Assembly: GCA_003255025.1 (NCBI GenBank)
Contig: QANY01004715.1
Span: 724,501-788,500, forward strand
From: Datisca glomerata
Lineage: Eukaryota; Streptophyta; Magnoliopsida; Cucurbitales; Datiscaceae
Direction of reading: 5' to 3'
Length of the DNA stretch: 64,000 bases
Shown here: piece by piece, positions 28,239 to 38,944 of the stretch
Layout: each line of letters begins with the position of its first letter
Position numbering within the stretch: the first letter of the stretch is position 1
The notes under the pieces: model-generated
Seen by the model: the letters and a program-made list of their open reading frames with translations, nothing else
What the model was told of the DNA's origin: nothing
Database searches by the model: none
Made by a program: the position numbers and the translations under genes

Positions 28239-28565
28239 GAATGATAATGGGTGATAACTAATTTAAATAAGTGTCACTAAAAATAAATAAATAATTTTAT
28301 TTGGGATATAAATATACCATTTTTTATTTTGGCCTATTTAGTTCACTAATTATCATTTTTTCTTTCTTCCTTCATTGTTAGGAATGATCATGGATGATAA
28401 CTAGTTTAAAAAAGTGTCACTAAAAAATCAATAAAACTTTCAAAATAAAAAACTTTTTGTTTGGGATATAAATATATCACATTTTTTATTTTAGACCAGT
28501 TAGTACACTAATTACCAATTTTTCTTTCTTCTTTCATTGCTAAGAATGATTAGGGATGATAACTA
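28239..28565. repeat. Tandem duplication, units of about 145-160 bp
   Basis: Two consecutive units share GATGATAACTA(G/A)TTTAAA, AAGTGTCACTAAAAA, TTGGGATATAAATATA, TTTTTATTTT and CACTAATTA(T/C)CA(A/T)TTTTTCTTTCTTC, with a third start at 28556. No coding potential. Confidence 0.8.
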
Positions 28566-29300
28566 GTTCAAGAGGCTACCATAAGAGAGAGCCAACGAAA
28601 TATAGAGGATGAGAGTAAAGAATCAGAAAGAAAGAAATGGGAGAAATACTTAAAGGAAGAAGGAGAAAAATAAAAGGGCATACCAAAAAATGTACACAGC
28701 GGTGATGCACGACAACACCACAATAGAGACAGACAAAAAGCCTATCGCTGAAAATTTGAGAAAATTACAATAATTGGATACAAATAAACTTTGAAATAGA
28801 AAGATCTAGGTTGGTAAAGGGAGAAACGAGAAAAATAATGAAGAAAGAGGAAAGAAGAAGTTAGCTTACCGAAGGAGACCAACAATAGAAATGCTGCCAG
28901 CGAATGAAACGAAGAAGAATATAGAGGAAACGGTGGGTTTCGCTGGAAAATTAGAACAAAATTTCAAATTGAAGCATCAACATAGTAATTAAAACCTGAG
29001 TTGAATAGAGAAAGAAAATAGGAAAGAAAAATAGAAAAGAAAGGCAAGAAGGAAAAATTGAATACTTACTTAAATTAGAACGCAGAAGAAGATGAAGTTG
29101 AAAGAATGAGGATCAATGGAATTTTTTCCTGAGGGAGAGAGCTGCCAGAGAGATAAAATGAAGAGCGAATGGCAATTAAAAGGGGGGATCCCCCTCCAAT
29201 GTCGGGAAATTACTCCTGGCATTGATGTTGGGATTAATTCTGATCGTAAGATCTAGCTAGGTTAATGCCAACCGTTAGATTAGTTAGGGATTAAATCCCT
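28566..29300. other. Non-coding stretch, purine-rich
   Basis: It is mostly A/G-rich, with scattered GAAGAA runs. A 12-bp palindrome GGGGGATCCCCC lies near 29183-29194. No ORF or RNA gene is recognised. Confidence 0.4.
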
Positions 29301-29339
29301 TTGTAATCGAATGTACATGTTGAAGGTTATTTCATCAAA

Positions 29340-29575
29340 TTTTTTATTAAATTTTATTTTTACCCCAATCTTCCTTGAGAAGCTTCACCAAAGCTCAAGA
29401 AAATTTGATTTTCACCCCATTCTTCCTTTGAGAAGATTCATCAATTTTTTTAAAATTATATTTTCACCACAAGCTTCCTTGAGAAGCTTTACCAAAATTT
29501 TGGCAAATCTCATCTTCACCCAAGCTTCCTTCGAAAGGTTTCTCCTTCCTTCGAAACCTCATTCTTCCTTTGAGC
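29340..29575. repeat. Imperfect tandem repeat around CTTCCTT(T)GAGAAG(C/A)TT
   Basis: Four to five degenerate units of about 55-60 bp each carry a TTTTCACC(C/A)CA, CTTCCTTGAGAAGCTTCACCAAA block. The 101-codon ORF through it is explained by the repeat and is not called a gene. Confidence 0.65.
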
Positions 29576-30988
29576 TTCACCAAACTCTGTATAGGGCACA
29601 CGATTTTCAGCCCTAAATATCAGGCTTTCTCTGCTTGTCGTCCAACTCTTTGTCTACTCTCTCTCATTCGTGCTCTCTCTCAGTCGTGCTCCCTCTTTCT
29701 GTCTGCTCTCTCAATCGTGCTCTTTCTCTCTGTCTATCTGCCGCTCTCAATCATGCTCTCTCTCTGTCTACAAGGTAATCGTGCTTTGCTTTCCTCTCTC
29801 CTTTTTACTTTCATTCTTTGTTTTGCACAATGAATTTTTCTCTGCATAATCATCATCTAAGTTATATCTGAGATTTTTTTTCTATCTTTATCATTATTTA
29901 AGCGATGGGCTAGATTGTACTCAGAATCAACCAAACAACTACCAACCAAATAAGTTTTGTACTCAGATCCTTCTATGTTTAAGTTTGTTTAGCTTGTTTG
30001 GTTGGGAGTTGTAATATTCTATGTTGTCTATTCCTGTTTAGTTTCTCTACTTAAGATTGTTTAGCTTATTTTGTTGGTAGTGGAAAAGTTGTAGGGTCAG
30101 TTTGACATTGCTGGAGCTTTTCTTAAAATTATTATTAGTTGTGTCCTAGAAAAAATAGCTGAAGCATAACATAGTTAGCTATTTAGTAATTGTGCTTATG
30201 AAAAAACATCATTTATAGATTCATATTTAAAATAACTTATGTAATATCCCGACCCTTCGTAAATGAGCATTTTCATAAAATTTATTCAAAAGGTAAAGTG
30301 ATTTTAAAAGGGGATTATTTATAATTTTGGTAAAATAATTTTAATTATATATGGTTTAGTTTAAAATTCAATTTTTCAATTTTAAAATATTTTTATTTTA
30401 TATTATAATTTTAAAACTAACTCACACCGTACATCTCTTTATACCCTAAACCAACCTTAACCTAATATTATATATAAATTCTACTCCTCTCTCCCCTGTT
30501 TTTGCTTTCCCTCTCCCCCTTAGCCGTATGTCCAACGAGCCCTCTATTCTCATGCTTCTTATTTGGGTTCATCAAATTTAGGTAATCTCCTTCTTCTTCT
30601 TCCTTGTTCTTTCTTTATTCTTTTATCTCATTCTGCCCCCTCTCTCTCTCGTAGACTCTCACCCTACGTAGCCCCCGCAGGCCAGCAATCCTTTTTTTTC
30701 TTCGTTGGTCTCTCTTTGAACCTTGGCCGCCTACAAGCTTTGAATTTGGGTAATCTTCTTCTCCTTTTTCTTGATTTTTTTATTTTCTCTCTCTCTCTCT
30801 CTCTCTCATCCTTGCTTCATCTCCCTCCCTCTCTATTTTTATCTCTTTCTCTCGGATCTCTCTTAAACGCAGCCCTTGTTCTCTTTTCAGTAAGCTTCTC
30901 CTCTCTTTCTCTCTCTGATTCTGCCACCACCGACAATTCCATCGCCTGTGAGATCCTAGTCCCCTCTCTGTTTCTATCTTTTTCTCGT

Positions 30989-31024
<36 letters not shown>

Positions 31025-31518
31025 ATTTTCTGTCTCTCTCTGCTTCTTCCTTCTCTCTCTCTCTCTCTTTCTGCCATCACCGGCGGTTGATCATCGGTGA
31101 TGCCCCCTTCCCCTTCTTTCTTTTTCTCTTTATTTCCATCTTTCCCTGTTCGGATTTCAACTTGGTCTTGCGACCCAGTTGGTTGCTCACCCGGCCCAGA
31201 TCATTCTGACCCGAACCGGTTCAGGCAACCCTGATCAATCTGAACCGGTCCAGCCTAACCCAGACCGAACCAACCAAACCGGTCTGGTCTATGCCAGCCC
31301 GATCTTAACTATTTGACCTAAAGTTTTATCATTTGACTTCTGGACCCGGTATATTATTTTTTGACCTCGTTCAGACTGTTATGCACTATTTTAATGATAC
31401 CTCTTTTATTTTATGATATTGAAAATGTGTTTATATTGATTTATTTCAAAATAATTTAATGATAATATTTTTTTTGGATTCTAGGTCATAAGCTATTTAG
31501 TTCATTCCTCCAGTTTAG

Positions 31519-32062
31519 GTAAGTGAATTTACATCGTAATGTGACCCATGTGTGATAAATGTATATGTTTTGTGTAAGTGAATTTGCATCGTAATGTGAC
31601 TCATGTGTGATTATTGTTTATGTTTTGTGTAAGTGAATTTGCATCGTAATGTGACCCATGTGTGATAAATGTATATGTTTTGTGTAAGTGAATTTACATC
31701 GTAATGTGACTCATGTGTGATAAATGTACATGCTTTGTGTAAGTGAATTTTCATCGTAATGTGACTCATTGTGATAAATGTTTATGATTTGTGTAAGTGA
31801 ATTTACATCGTAATGTGACCCATGAGTGATAAATGTATATGCTTTGTGTAAGTGAACTTGCATTGTAATGTGACACATGTGTGATAAATGTCTATGCTTT
31901 GTCTGAGTGAACTTGCATTGTAATGTAACCCATGTGTGATAAATGTCTATGCTTTGTGTAAATGAATTTTCATCGTAATATGACCCATGTGTGATAAATG
32001 TTTATACTTTGTGTAAGGGAATTTACATTATAGTAATGTGACGCACGTGTGATAAATGTAAT
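31519..32062. repeat. Minisatellite, unit about 55 bp, about ten copies, inside the LTR
   Basis: Units start at GTAAGTGAATTT (31519, 31573, 31629, 31683, 31739, 31793, 31848, 31910, 31958, 32013). They carry GCATCGTAATGTGAC, CATGTGTGATAAATGT and TATGTTTTGTGT, with a few differences per copy. One unit has a 3-4 bp insertion. Confidence 0.93.
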
Positions 32063-32509
32063 ATGTGTTATTTTTATCAGCTTTAATTGTCTATAAGCAT
32101 GTTATGTTCATATATATGTTTGTGTAAATTGACTTATATAACGATGTGACTCTGATATTATAATTGTATCATGTATTTATTATCTGTTTAACCGTTTTTC
32201 AATAATTATTATATTTTGTTAACACTTTGGTACTTGTTTATTGTTCAGTTATTAGTTTTATTATCATGAGATAAATATTTGGGTGCGACTGATTTTACGT
32301 TAGTATGTTATCATGTTTGATTATGTTACATGTATCAGTATGCATTATATGATTAATTATTATCACACGTTGGATTTTACAAGTTATGAAGTTAATTCAG
32401 TCAAGTGGTAATTAAGAAAGATAGGAACTTAAGCAAGATATGAACTTAAGCATGACACTTAGTTAACCAGAAATCAGGATTGTTCACGTTTTATTCTGTT
32501 AAATGAATG

Positions 32510-32725
32510 GGGTGTCATCTGTCCATGCTTTCGTGGCACATATGGTGTCATCTGTTCATGTTTTGGTCATACATTGGGTGTGATCTGTAAATATTTTCTG
32601 TCACTCATGAGGTGCCATCTATTCACATTTTCCGTCACCTATGAGTGCCATATGTTCTGTCATCCAATGTGTGTCATCTGTTTCATCGGCCGATGTGTGT
32701 CATATGTTTCATCGCCCAATTCATC
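32510..32725. repeat. Second, shorter minisatellite in the same LTR
   Basis: Five degenerate units of about 40-45 bp share GTGTCATCTGTTCA(T/C), a T-rich middle and a CA(T)TC(A/G) link. It is more diverged than the 55-bp array. Confidence 0.7.
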
Positions 32726-33468
32726 ATGATGTGTTTCAGTTAACGTGTGATCAGTTCTGATTAGGTTGTTAACTAGGAGATCTGCCAAGACACGATATGA
32801 ATAAGTTTGTTATATGATTTCTGTTTGAAACACATGTTATCTACGTGCTATATTAAGTCATGCCATGATCAAGTACGTTACTTTATTTCATTTATGATAT
32901 ATGTCAAGTTCAGTTATGTTATCACATGATTGCATTAATGACATGTGGATGCATGTTATTATGTGAGTTAACTTACTGGATATTTTAAAATACTCATTCC
33001 CCCACAGTTGTTTATGATGCAAATGATGATGACAAGTAGCATGAATGAGAGACTGCTATAACCAGTTGAATTAGAGAAATTTATGTTTTCAGTTTATGAA
33101 TTGATTTAAAACTTGGGAAAGTGTTTACTGTTTAACTCAATAGTTTATTTTACGTTATATTTTTCTATGAATTATGAATAGTGAAAGCTTAATGAATTAT
33201 GGATTTCAAGTTTTGACTTCATTTCAGTTTTTCGAGATTTTATTAATTATGCATTTAAGACACTTTATCGCTTCCGCTATTTAATGATTAAGATTCCGAT
33301 CATAGATAAGTTAATGCTTCCGCTATTTAAGATCAATGTTTTTCTATCATGGGTAAATTAAGAATTTAAATTTGGGAATTTTCTCAAACTTAGGGTTTGT
33401 TTCGAGTTGGGAGTTTCAAAATTATGAAATTACACGTATGTTAAACTCTCAGGGATCGGGGGGTTACA

Positions 33469-34819
33469 ACTTTCTTCCTCAAAGCGATACATAAATGATG
33501 GGCTAGATTGTGTGTGCCCTCGTCCCTGATAATATGTCCTATGTTTAAATGATATATATTGACTTTTGGTAGAAGGTTGGAGTTGGGATCGTTTTGTTTA
33601 ATGGGTAGATAAATTCTTTTATTTTTGAAAGTCTAAGGTTGCACTGGTTGTGATTCTTGATTAATGGCGACTAAGTAACAAAGCCAAGTCTTTTGGCTTT
33701 CTTTTTTTTATGGATTCTGGTTTTTGTGTGTGTGTTTTAGTGACTTAAACATATACATTTTTGTTTACATGTTAAATTAGTAACTTTTATGAGATCATTG
33801 TCTAATTGACTATAATTATATAATTGTGGATTTGAAATTATTCATTTGTTTTTTTTTGCGGCCTAATTTATAGAACTTAGAAGATGATGAGCATGCTTTG
33901 TGCTGATTAAATATGAGTTCTTTCTGAGTTAGATTGGAAAAAGATAATGAGTCTGCTTTTTGCTAATTAGATGTGAGTTATTTACAGAAAAGTTTATTCT
34001 TCTCTTTCAGTTTATGACAATGTAACATGGGGTGAACGTATACAAGAACATAACATTGTGAACATCAATTGAATGGTACATAGGACCTTAGCATTTTTAC
34101 TAGATGATGCTTAATCCATTATAAATTAATATCATGAATAATCATGATAAGAAGACATTGTCACAAGGCTAAATTTGATTATACTAACATATATTTCAGA
34201 TGGCTAACACAAATGTGAACTTGAAGAAGGCACCAGGTGGTTTCATTAGCTTCTTGTAAGTAATTAATGAGATCATCAATTTAATGTTACATATTTTCAT
34301 ATCAATCATATATTCTTTTTTCCTAGGTCTAGAACCATCTTATTTTTTTTTAATTTGTTATAAAACTCTATTTAATACATCAACAATTCAACATGGAAGT
34401 GTTATAGATGATCATACTCCTTGGGATGGTATCTTATTGCGTCCTTCTTTTGTTGTCTGTTTTTGTGGTATTTGACTTCAGATTCCTCTTGTATCCTACA
34501 TGTTTCTTTGTGATATTTGACTTCAGGTTCTAATCACAACTTCCTATTATGGACCCTGATGGAGAGATGTGGTTGCTCTAACATGATGCTTTATCACATG
34601 GTGTAGCTAAAAACAATCACTAAAAAATACCAAGAGATTTTAAATTAGGTTATATTTGTAGCAAGGTTATATCATAGCAACTTTGTATCATTCTCTATGA
34701 AATGTAAAATGTTTAGAAGAGATCTGTAAAAAAAATTCACATATAGTGATTTTAATAAATAAGATTCTTCTTTAAAGAAGAATATGAATTGCATTTTTTT
34801 ATATGCTGGTGAGTTTGTT
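33469..34819. other. AT-rich stretch with a short local duplication
   Basis: The word GATGGGCTAGATTGT at 33497 also occurs left of the LTR at 29905. 33885-34000 carries two diverged copies of a roughly 70-bp block (GATAATGAGTCTGCTTT(T/G)TGCT, TGAGTTATTT). Apart from the possible exon at 34201-34257 no coding sequence is recognised. Confidence 0.4.
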
Positions 34820-36070
34820 TATTTCATAAAGATTTACATATGAGATTAGTACGTGAAAATGATTAAGTATGTGAAAATCGTTAAATATATGAAAATGATT
34901 AAGTACATGAAAATCGTGAAATGTGTGAAAATGACTAAGTATTTAAAAATTGCTATGTGTGAAAGCGATCAAGTATATAAAAATGATTAAGTGTGTGAAA
35001 ATGATCAAGTTAATGAAAATGGTTAAGTGTGAAAATAACTAAGTGTTTAAAAATAACTAAGTATGTGAATATATCTAAGTGTATGGATATTATTATATAT
35101 GTGAAAATAATTAAGTATATGAAAATGACTATGTGTATGAAAATGGTTAAGTGTTTGAAAATAACTAAGTGTGTGAAAAGTGTCAAGTGTGTAAAGATGG
35201 CTAAGTGTATGTAAAAATGTCTAAGTGCATGTAAAGCAAGTTTGTGAAAATGTCAAAGTGTGACAATAGCTAAGTGCATCAAAAGTAAGTTTGTGAAAAT
35301 GATTAAGTGTTTGAAAATGACTACATGTGTGAAAATGGTTAAGTGAGTGAAAATAAGTAAATTTGTTAAAATTCCTAAGTTTTGAAAATGGCTAATTGCA
35401 AGAAAATAGCTAAGTGTATGAAAATGGTTAAATTGGTTAAGTGTATCAAAATTACTAAATATGTATAATGGTTAAATGTTTAAAAATGACTAAGTGTACG
35501 ACTAAGTAACAAAAAAGGTACATAAAAGTGGTAAAGGATTAAAATTTCTTGGGGTTCATCAAAATGTAAAATAGAATATTCTTGGGGTTCACCTAAAATG
35601 AACTCTCAAAGCAAGTACGTGAAAATGGAAAAGTCACAAATGGTTAAAAATTACTAAGTGAATAAAAATTGTCAAGTGTATTTGGCTAAAATGTAAAAGT
35701 GGGCAAGTGTAGAACCAATCGAGAATTGAGAATAGTTGAGTTCCATCAAAACACGTACATGAAAATGGTAAAGTAGAGAAAATTTCTAAGTGCATGAAAA
35801 TATGACTAAGTGGCAAAACAAGTACATAAAAATAACAAAATGTGAGAAAATTACTAAGTGAATGAAAACTACGAAGTGTATGTGAAAAATTGTAAAAATG
35901 GCTAAATGTATGTGAAAAATATCTTAGTGCATGAAAATATGGTTAAGCATGTAAAAATGACCAAGTGTAGCAAAACAACTACATGAAATTGACAAGTATA
36001 TGAAAATATGGTTAAGCATGTTAAGTCTGTAAAATGTCCAACTGTGTGAATATAGCTAAGTATTTATGAA
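34820..36070. repeat. Minisatellite of about 18 bp over about 1.2 kb
   Basis: Degenerate copies of TAAGTGTATGAAAATGGC and variants (AAGTGTGTGAAAATGACT) run through the whole interval, with short breaks near 35510-35620 and 35700-35750. The 18-bp period appears as a six-residue period in the ORF at 35029-35214 (MKMTKC-like), which is therefore not a gene. Copies vary too much in sequence and spacing to be a CRISPR array. Confidence 0.9.
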
Positions 36071-36079
36071 ATTTTCTAA

Positions 36080-36300
36080 GAGTCAAACGCCATAATGGGA
36101 ACCTAAACGCCATCACTACATAATTTAACACACTAAGTGTGTTTGGGGACTCTGGTGGCGTTTAGGCCCCAAACGCCTGTGTGTGTAGCTTTTGGGGCCC
36201 AAACGCCACCAGCAGGCCCCGAATACCAGTCATGGCTGGTGATTCGCCTATCATTACTGGCGTTTGGGTCCCAAACGCCAGATACACATGCGTTTGGCGC
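36080..36300. repeat. Cluster of GGCGTTT / AAACGCC palindromes
   Basis: Short inverted motifs GGCGTTT(A/G)GG and CC(C)AAACGCC occur about eight times in 220 bp. 36257-36281 is a 25-bp perfect palindrome around one central base (arms CTGGCGTTTGGG). GGTGGCGTTT (36154-36163) also pairs with AAACGCCACC (36201-36210). GC content is high against AT-rich surroundings. No ORF. Confidence 0.9.
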
Positions 36301-36664
36301 AAGTTAACTTCTAGAAGGTATAGCTTTTGACTCAGGTGAAACCACGTGGCTCGTAAGATATTAAATCAAAACTTATTCAGAGATCTACATGTTCAAAGTC
36401 CAAAAACACTGTTTATGTACTTTCGGAGGCCCAGAAGTTGTTTATGTCTTAATTTTAGGCTTCTTCATAATTTTCATCTCTTTTAATTTTTAGGGTTTTT
36501 ATATGCTTATAAATTAAAACATAAATATTTTGTTTTCCAAGTTTTATGGGGTTATAATTTATAAAATTAAAGGTTAAAATTTCAAATTTTAATATTCAAT
36601 TTCAAACTTTTAGCAGATATGTTCGATTTATATATAGAATATGACATTGAGGGTTATACGTGTT

Positions 36665-36955
36665 CGTCAAACCAATTCGTGAACCCCTCCAAAAATTATT
36701 ATTTTATACCTCACTACGTAATTGGTGAACCCCTCCAAGAATTATTATTTTATACGTAATTCGTGAAACCCACTACGAAATTGGTGAACCCCTCCAAGAA
36801 TTATTATTTTGTACGTAATTGGTGAACTCCACTACGTATTTGGTGAACCCCTCCAAGAATTATTCTTTTGTACGTATTTGGTGAACCCCACTGTATAATT
36901 GGTGCACCCCACTACGTATTTGGTGAACTCCACTATATGTTTGGTGAACTAAAAA
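36665..36955. repeat. Minisatellite based on GGTGAAC(C/T)CC(A/T)C
   Basis: Units of about 20 bp (TACGTA(A/T)TTGGTGAACCCC) are combined into a longer unit of about 70 bp with TCCAAGAATTATTATTTTGTACG. There are about four long units, ending in short ones. It is followed by an inverted AAAAAACCCA / TGGGTTTTTT pair (36953-36998). Confidence 0.88.
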
Positions 36956-36998
36956 AACCCAAAAAAAACTGCTACATGTTGGGTTTTTTGTAGCTCAG

Positions 36999-38048
36999 AT
37001 TACTCCAAATATAATTTAAGGGCCACAAAACCCAACTTGGATGCTGGGAATTTCTTCCCAACATCATAAAAGTTTTCATTAAAAGGAGGGTTCGTGAATT
37101 AAAAGAAAATGGGGAAGAAATGAGTTGTGGTGGTTATAGTAGAGTGTGGTGCTTGTATTGGGGGGGGGGGGGTTACAAAATAACCCATATTAAAACCTTT
37201 GGGTATTACATAGGTTGTGGTTGAAGAGAGGTTGGCATCAAAATTCACAACCAAAAACTACTTTTTCAGAATACGTCTCCAGTAATGAAAATATTGAAAT
37301 TGATGCTATACTCTACGAATGATCCTCTCCAAAATTCGAATGAAACAAAAACTTGCGTTTTCCCTCATATATTTGGCATAATTTGCTAGTCTGCAATAAA
37401 TAGTTTGAGACTCGTGCACTAGGAGTAGGTTCAATCCCAACAAGTGATTATGGAGAAAGAAGTTCTAGTCTTACATGCACATCTACTAAATATTCTAAGT
37501 GACGTGCACCATTTTTATAGTTAAAATATAATTATAATCAAACAAGAATAGATACACAAAGAAAACACCCGAGTATGCACAACAACTCAACATGAGAAAA
37601 ACTAGACAAGCTTAGTTGAGAATTTCAAGCAGTCTAATACTAACAGCTAATAACAAACAAACTAGCAAAACAAGCATAAGTAAGTAACAACTTGACTAAG
37701 GTGTGACATCAGGATGTATAACAACTACAGCAGGGATGTGTAACAATACTGTGTGTAGCAACACTCGCAATGGAAAGCACATGCAGAACTAAGATGTTGT
37801 CATTAGCAGTAGCAACCGTATTAACACAGTAAACACGCACAATGAGAAAGTGAACTTCAGCAAGGACGTCACCACACTAAGCTGTTGTGAGGCAACAACA
37901 AGCTCACTAACACAAACACACATGTAATTGTACGAATATATATATCAGTGTCCTCAATCATCGTAATGGAGGTAAAGTCTGGCAACAACAAGGCATACAA
38001 AAGTCACACATGCTCGGAAACCAACACAGCAAACACACACGTGTGAGC
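36999..38048. other. Non-coding stretch left of copia element 2
   Basis: No gene is recognised. There is a run of about 14 G at 37159-37172. 37900-38043 (CAACAAGCTCACTAACACAAAC onward) is repeated in direct orientation at 44365-44510, beyond the copia element. Confidence 0.5.
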
Positions 38049-38549
38049 TTATAGGAACGTTGGGGGTATTAGGCTCTCGATTACAAATGAAGTCATGTAA
38101 TAAAAATGAGACAAAATGATAGGCAAATCGTAGAAAAATTATACTATGACAAAAAGGATTGCAAGAATCTCTCTCTAAAATAAAGAGAGCACAATTGAGA
38201 ATACCCCTCTCTTATAATAGGAGAAAACACACACACTCTAACAAAAAAGAAAAGACAAGGAAAGACTAATATTTATGAGAAACTAATTTTCTCTTTAAAT
38301 CACTCTCACTCTTTGCTCTCTAACTTCTCTCCAAAATGGATGGTCAGAATACCTTCTTCCACATATATTTATATGTGAGAGAGGGGATTACAAAGTCAAC
38401 AATTTTACTTGTCGACTTTGCAAGACAACTTACTTCTAGCAAGCTCTAGAAGCTCTTTTTACTACTTGCTTCTAGCAAGTTATAGAAGATTGCTTTTGAC
38501 CAAAGTCAAAAGCTTAACCCTTAAGCAAAAATGGCTTTCCACCGCAACA
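38049..38549 (-). repeat. 3' LTR of copia element 2
   Basis: It aligns along its length with 43807-44309 and ends CCGCAACA. The plus-strand tail CTTGCTTCTAGCAAGTTATAG also forms a short inverted repeat with the TCTAGCAAGCTCTAGA block nearby. Confidence 0.88.
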
Positions 38550-38944
38550 TATTTCCCACTTAAAATCATTTTTGCAATCCTTCTATCCTTTCTACTTTCA
38601 ATTTCCATGTTGTTTATATATCTGCTAGGCCAATAAAGGTTTGACATGAAGTAAACTTAGTGTTGTGAACTGGTTTCATTAACGTATCCGCTAGGTTGTC
38701 TCTAGTCTGAATAGGATGTCTGCACTTCCTTCTTCTACCTTTTCATGAACGAAGTGATATTGACTCATATGTTCTTTGTCTTCGAGTGAAATGCTAGATT
38801 CTTTGCCAAGTAAAAAGCGCTCAGATGAATTTTCTCTTATTTGTGTCTAAGCTCCTCCAATAGCATTTGCAACCAGATCGCCTCTTTACTAGCCTCTAAA
38901 GCTGCCACATATTCTGTATCAGTCGTTGAAATTGTCATGATAGA

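Larger units (their letters stand above)
30240..33468. mobile_element. Solo-LTR-like element of about 3.2 kb (Del/Tekay style ends)
   Basis: It starts TGTAATATCCCGACCC and ends GGGATCGGGGGGTTACA, the TG...CA form with near-inverted tips seen in long LTRs of Del/Tekay-type gypsy elements. The flanks are ACTTA (30235-30239) and ACTTT (33469-33473), a 5-bp duplication with one change. No gag or pol lies inside, so it is read as a solo LTR left by LTR-LTR recombination. It contains a CT-rich block (30480-31080), GGTTC/CCGGT-rich sequence (31200-31290) and two minisatellites. The long ORFs at 30563-31090 are by-products of the CT tract. Confidence 0.72.
29576..34257 (+). other. Possible interrupted gene: leader exon and short coding exon
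   Basis: 29576-29775 is pyrimidine-rich (CTCTCT-type leader) and ends CTACAAG|GTAATC, a good donor. At 34201, after TATATTTCAG, a frame begins MANTNVNLKKAPGGFISFL and stops being open at a GTAAGT donor (34257). Between them lie the solo-LTR-like element and AT-rich DNA. This pattern suggests a first intron with a TE inside it, but I find no further exons to the right, so it may be a gene fragment or chance. Low confidence. Confidence 0.2.

Noticed and set aside
30563..31090. 175-codon ORF on plus and 87-codon ORF on minus
   Set aside because: Both come from a CT/GA-rich tract (Leu/Ser on one strand, Arg/Glu on the other) inside the LTR.
34820..36070. CRISPR-like or peptide-repeat gene reading of the 18-bp array
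   Set aside because: There are no constant repeats with unique spacers, the units drift freely, the only ORF is a by-product of an 18-bp period, and the genome is a plant's.
37159..37172. G-run as a possible quadruplex
   Set aside because: A single homopolymer; its length is probably unreliable and no regular G-tract spacing is present.
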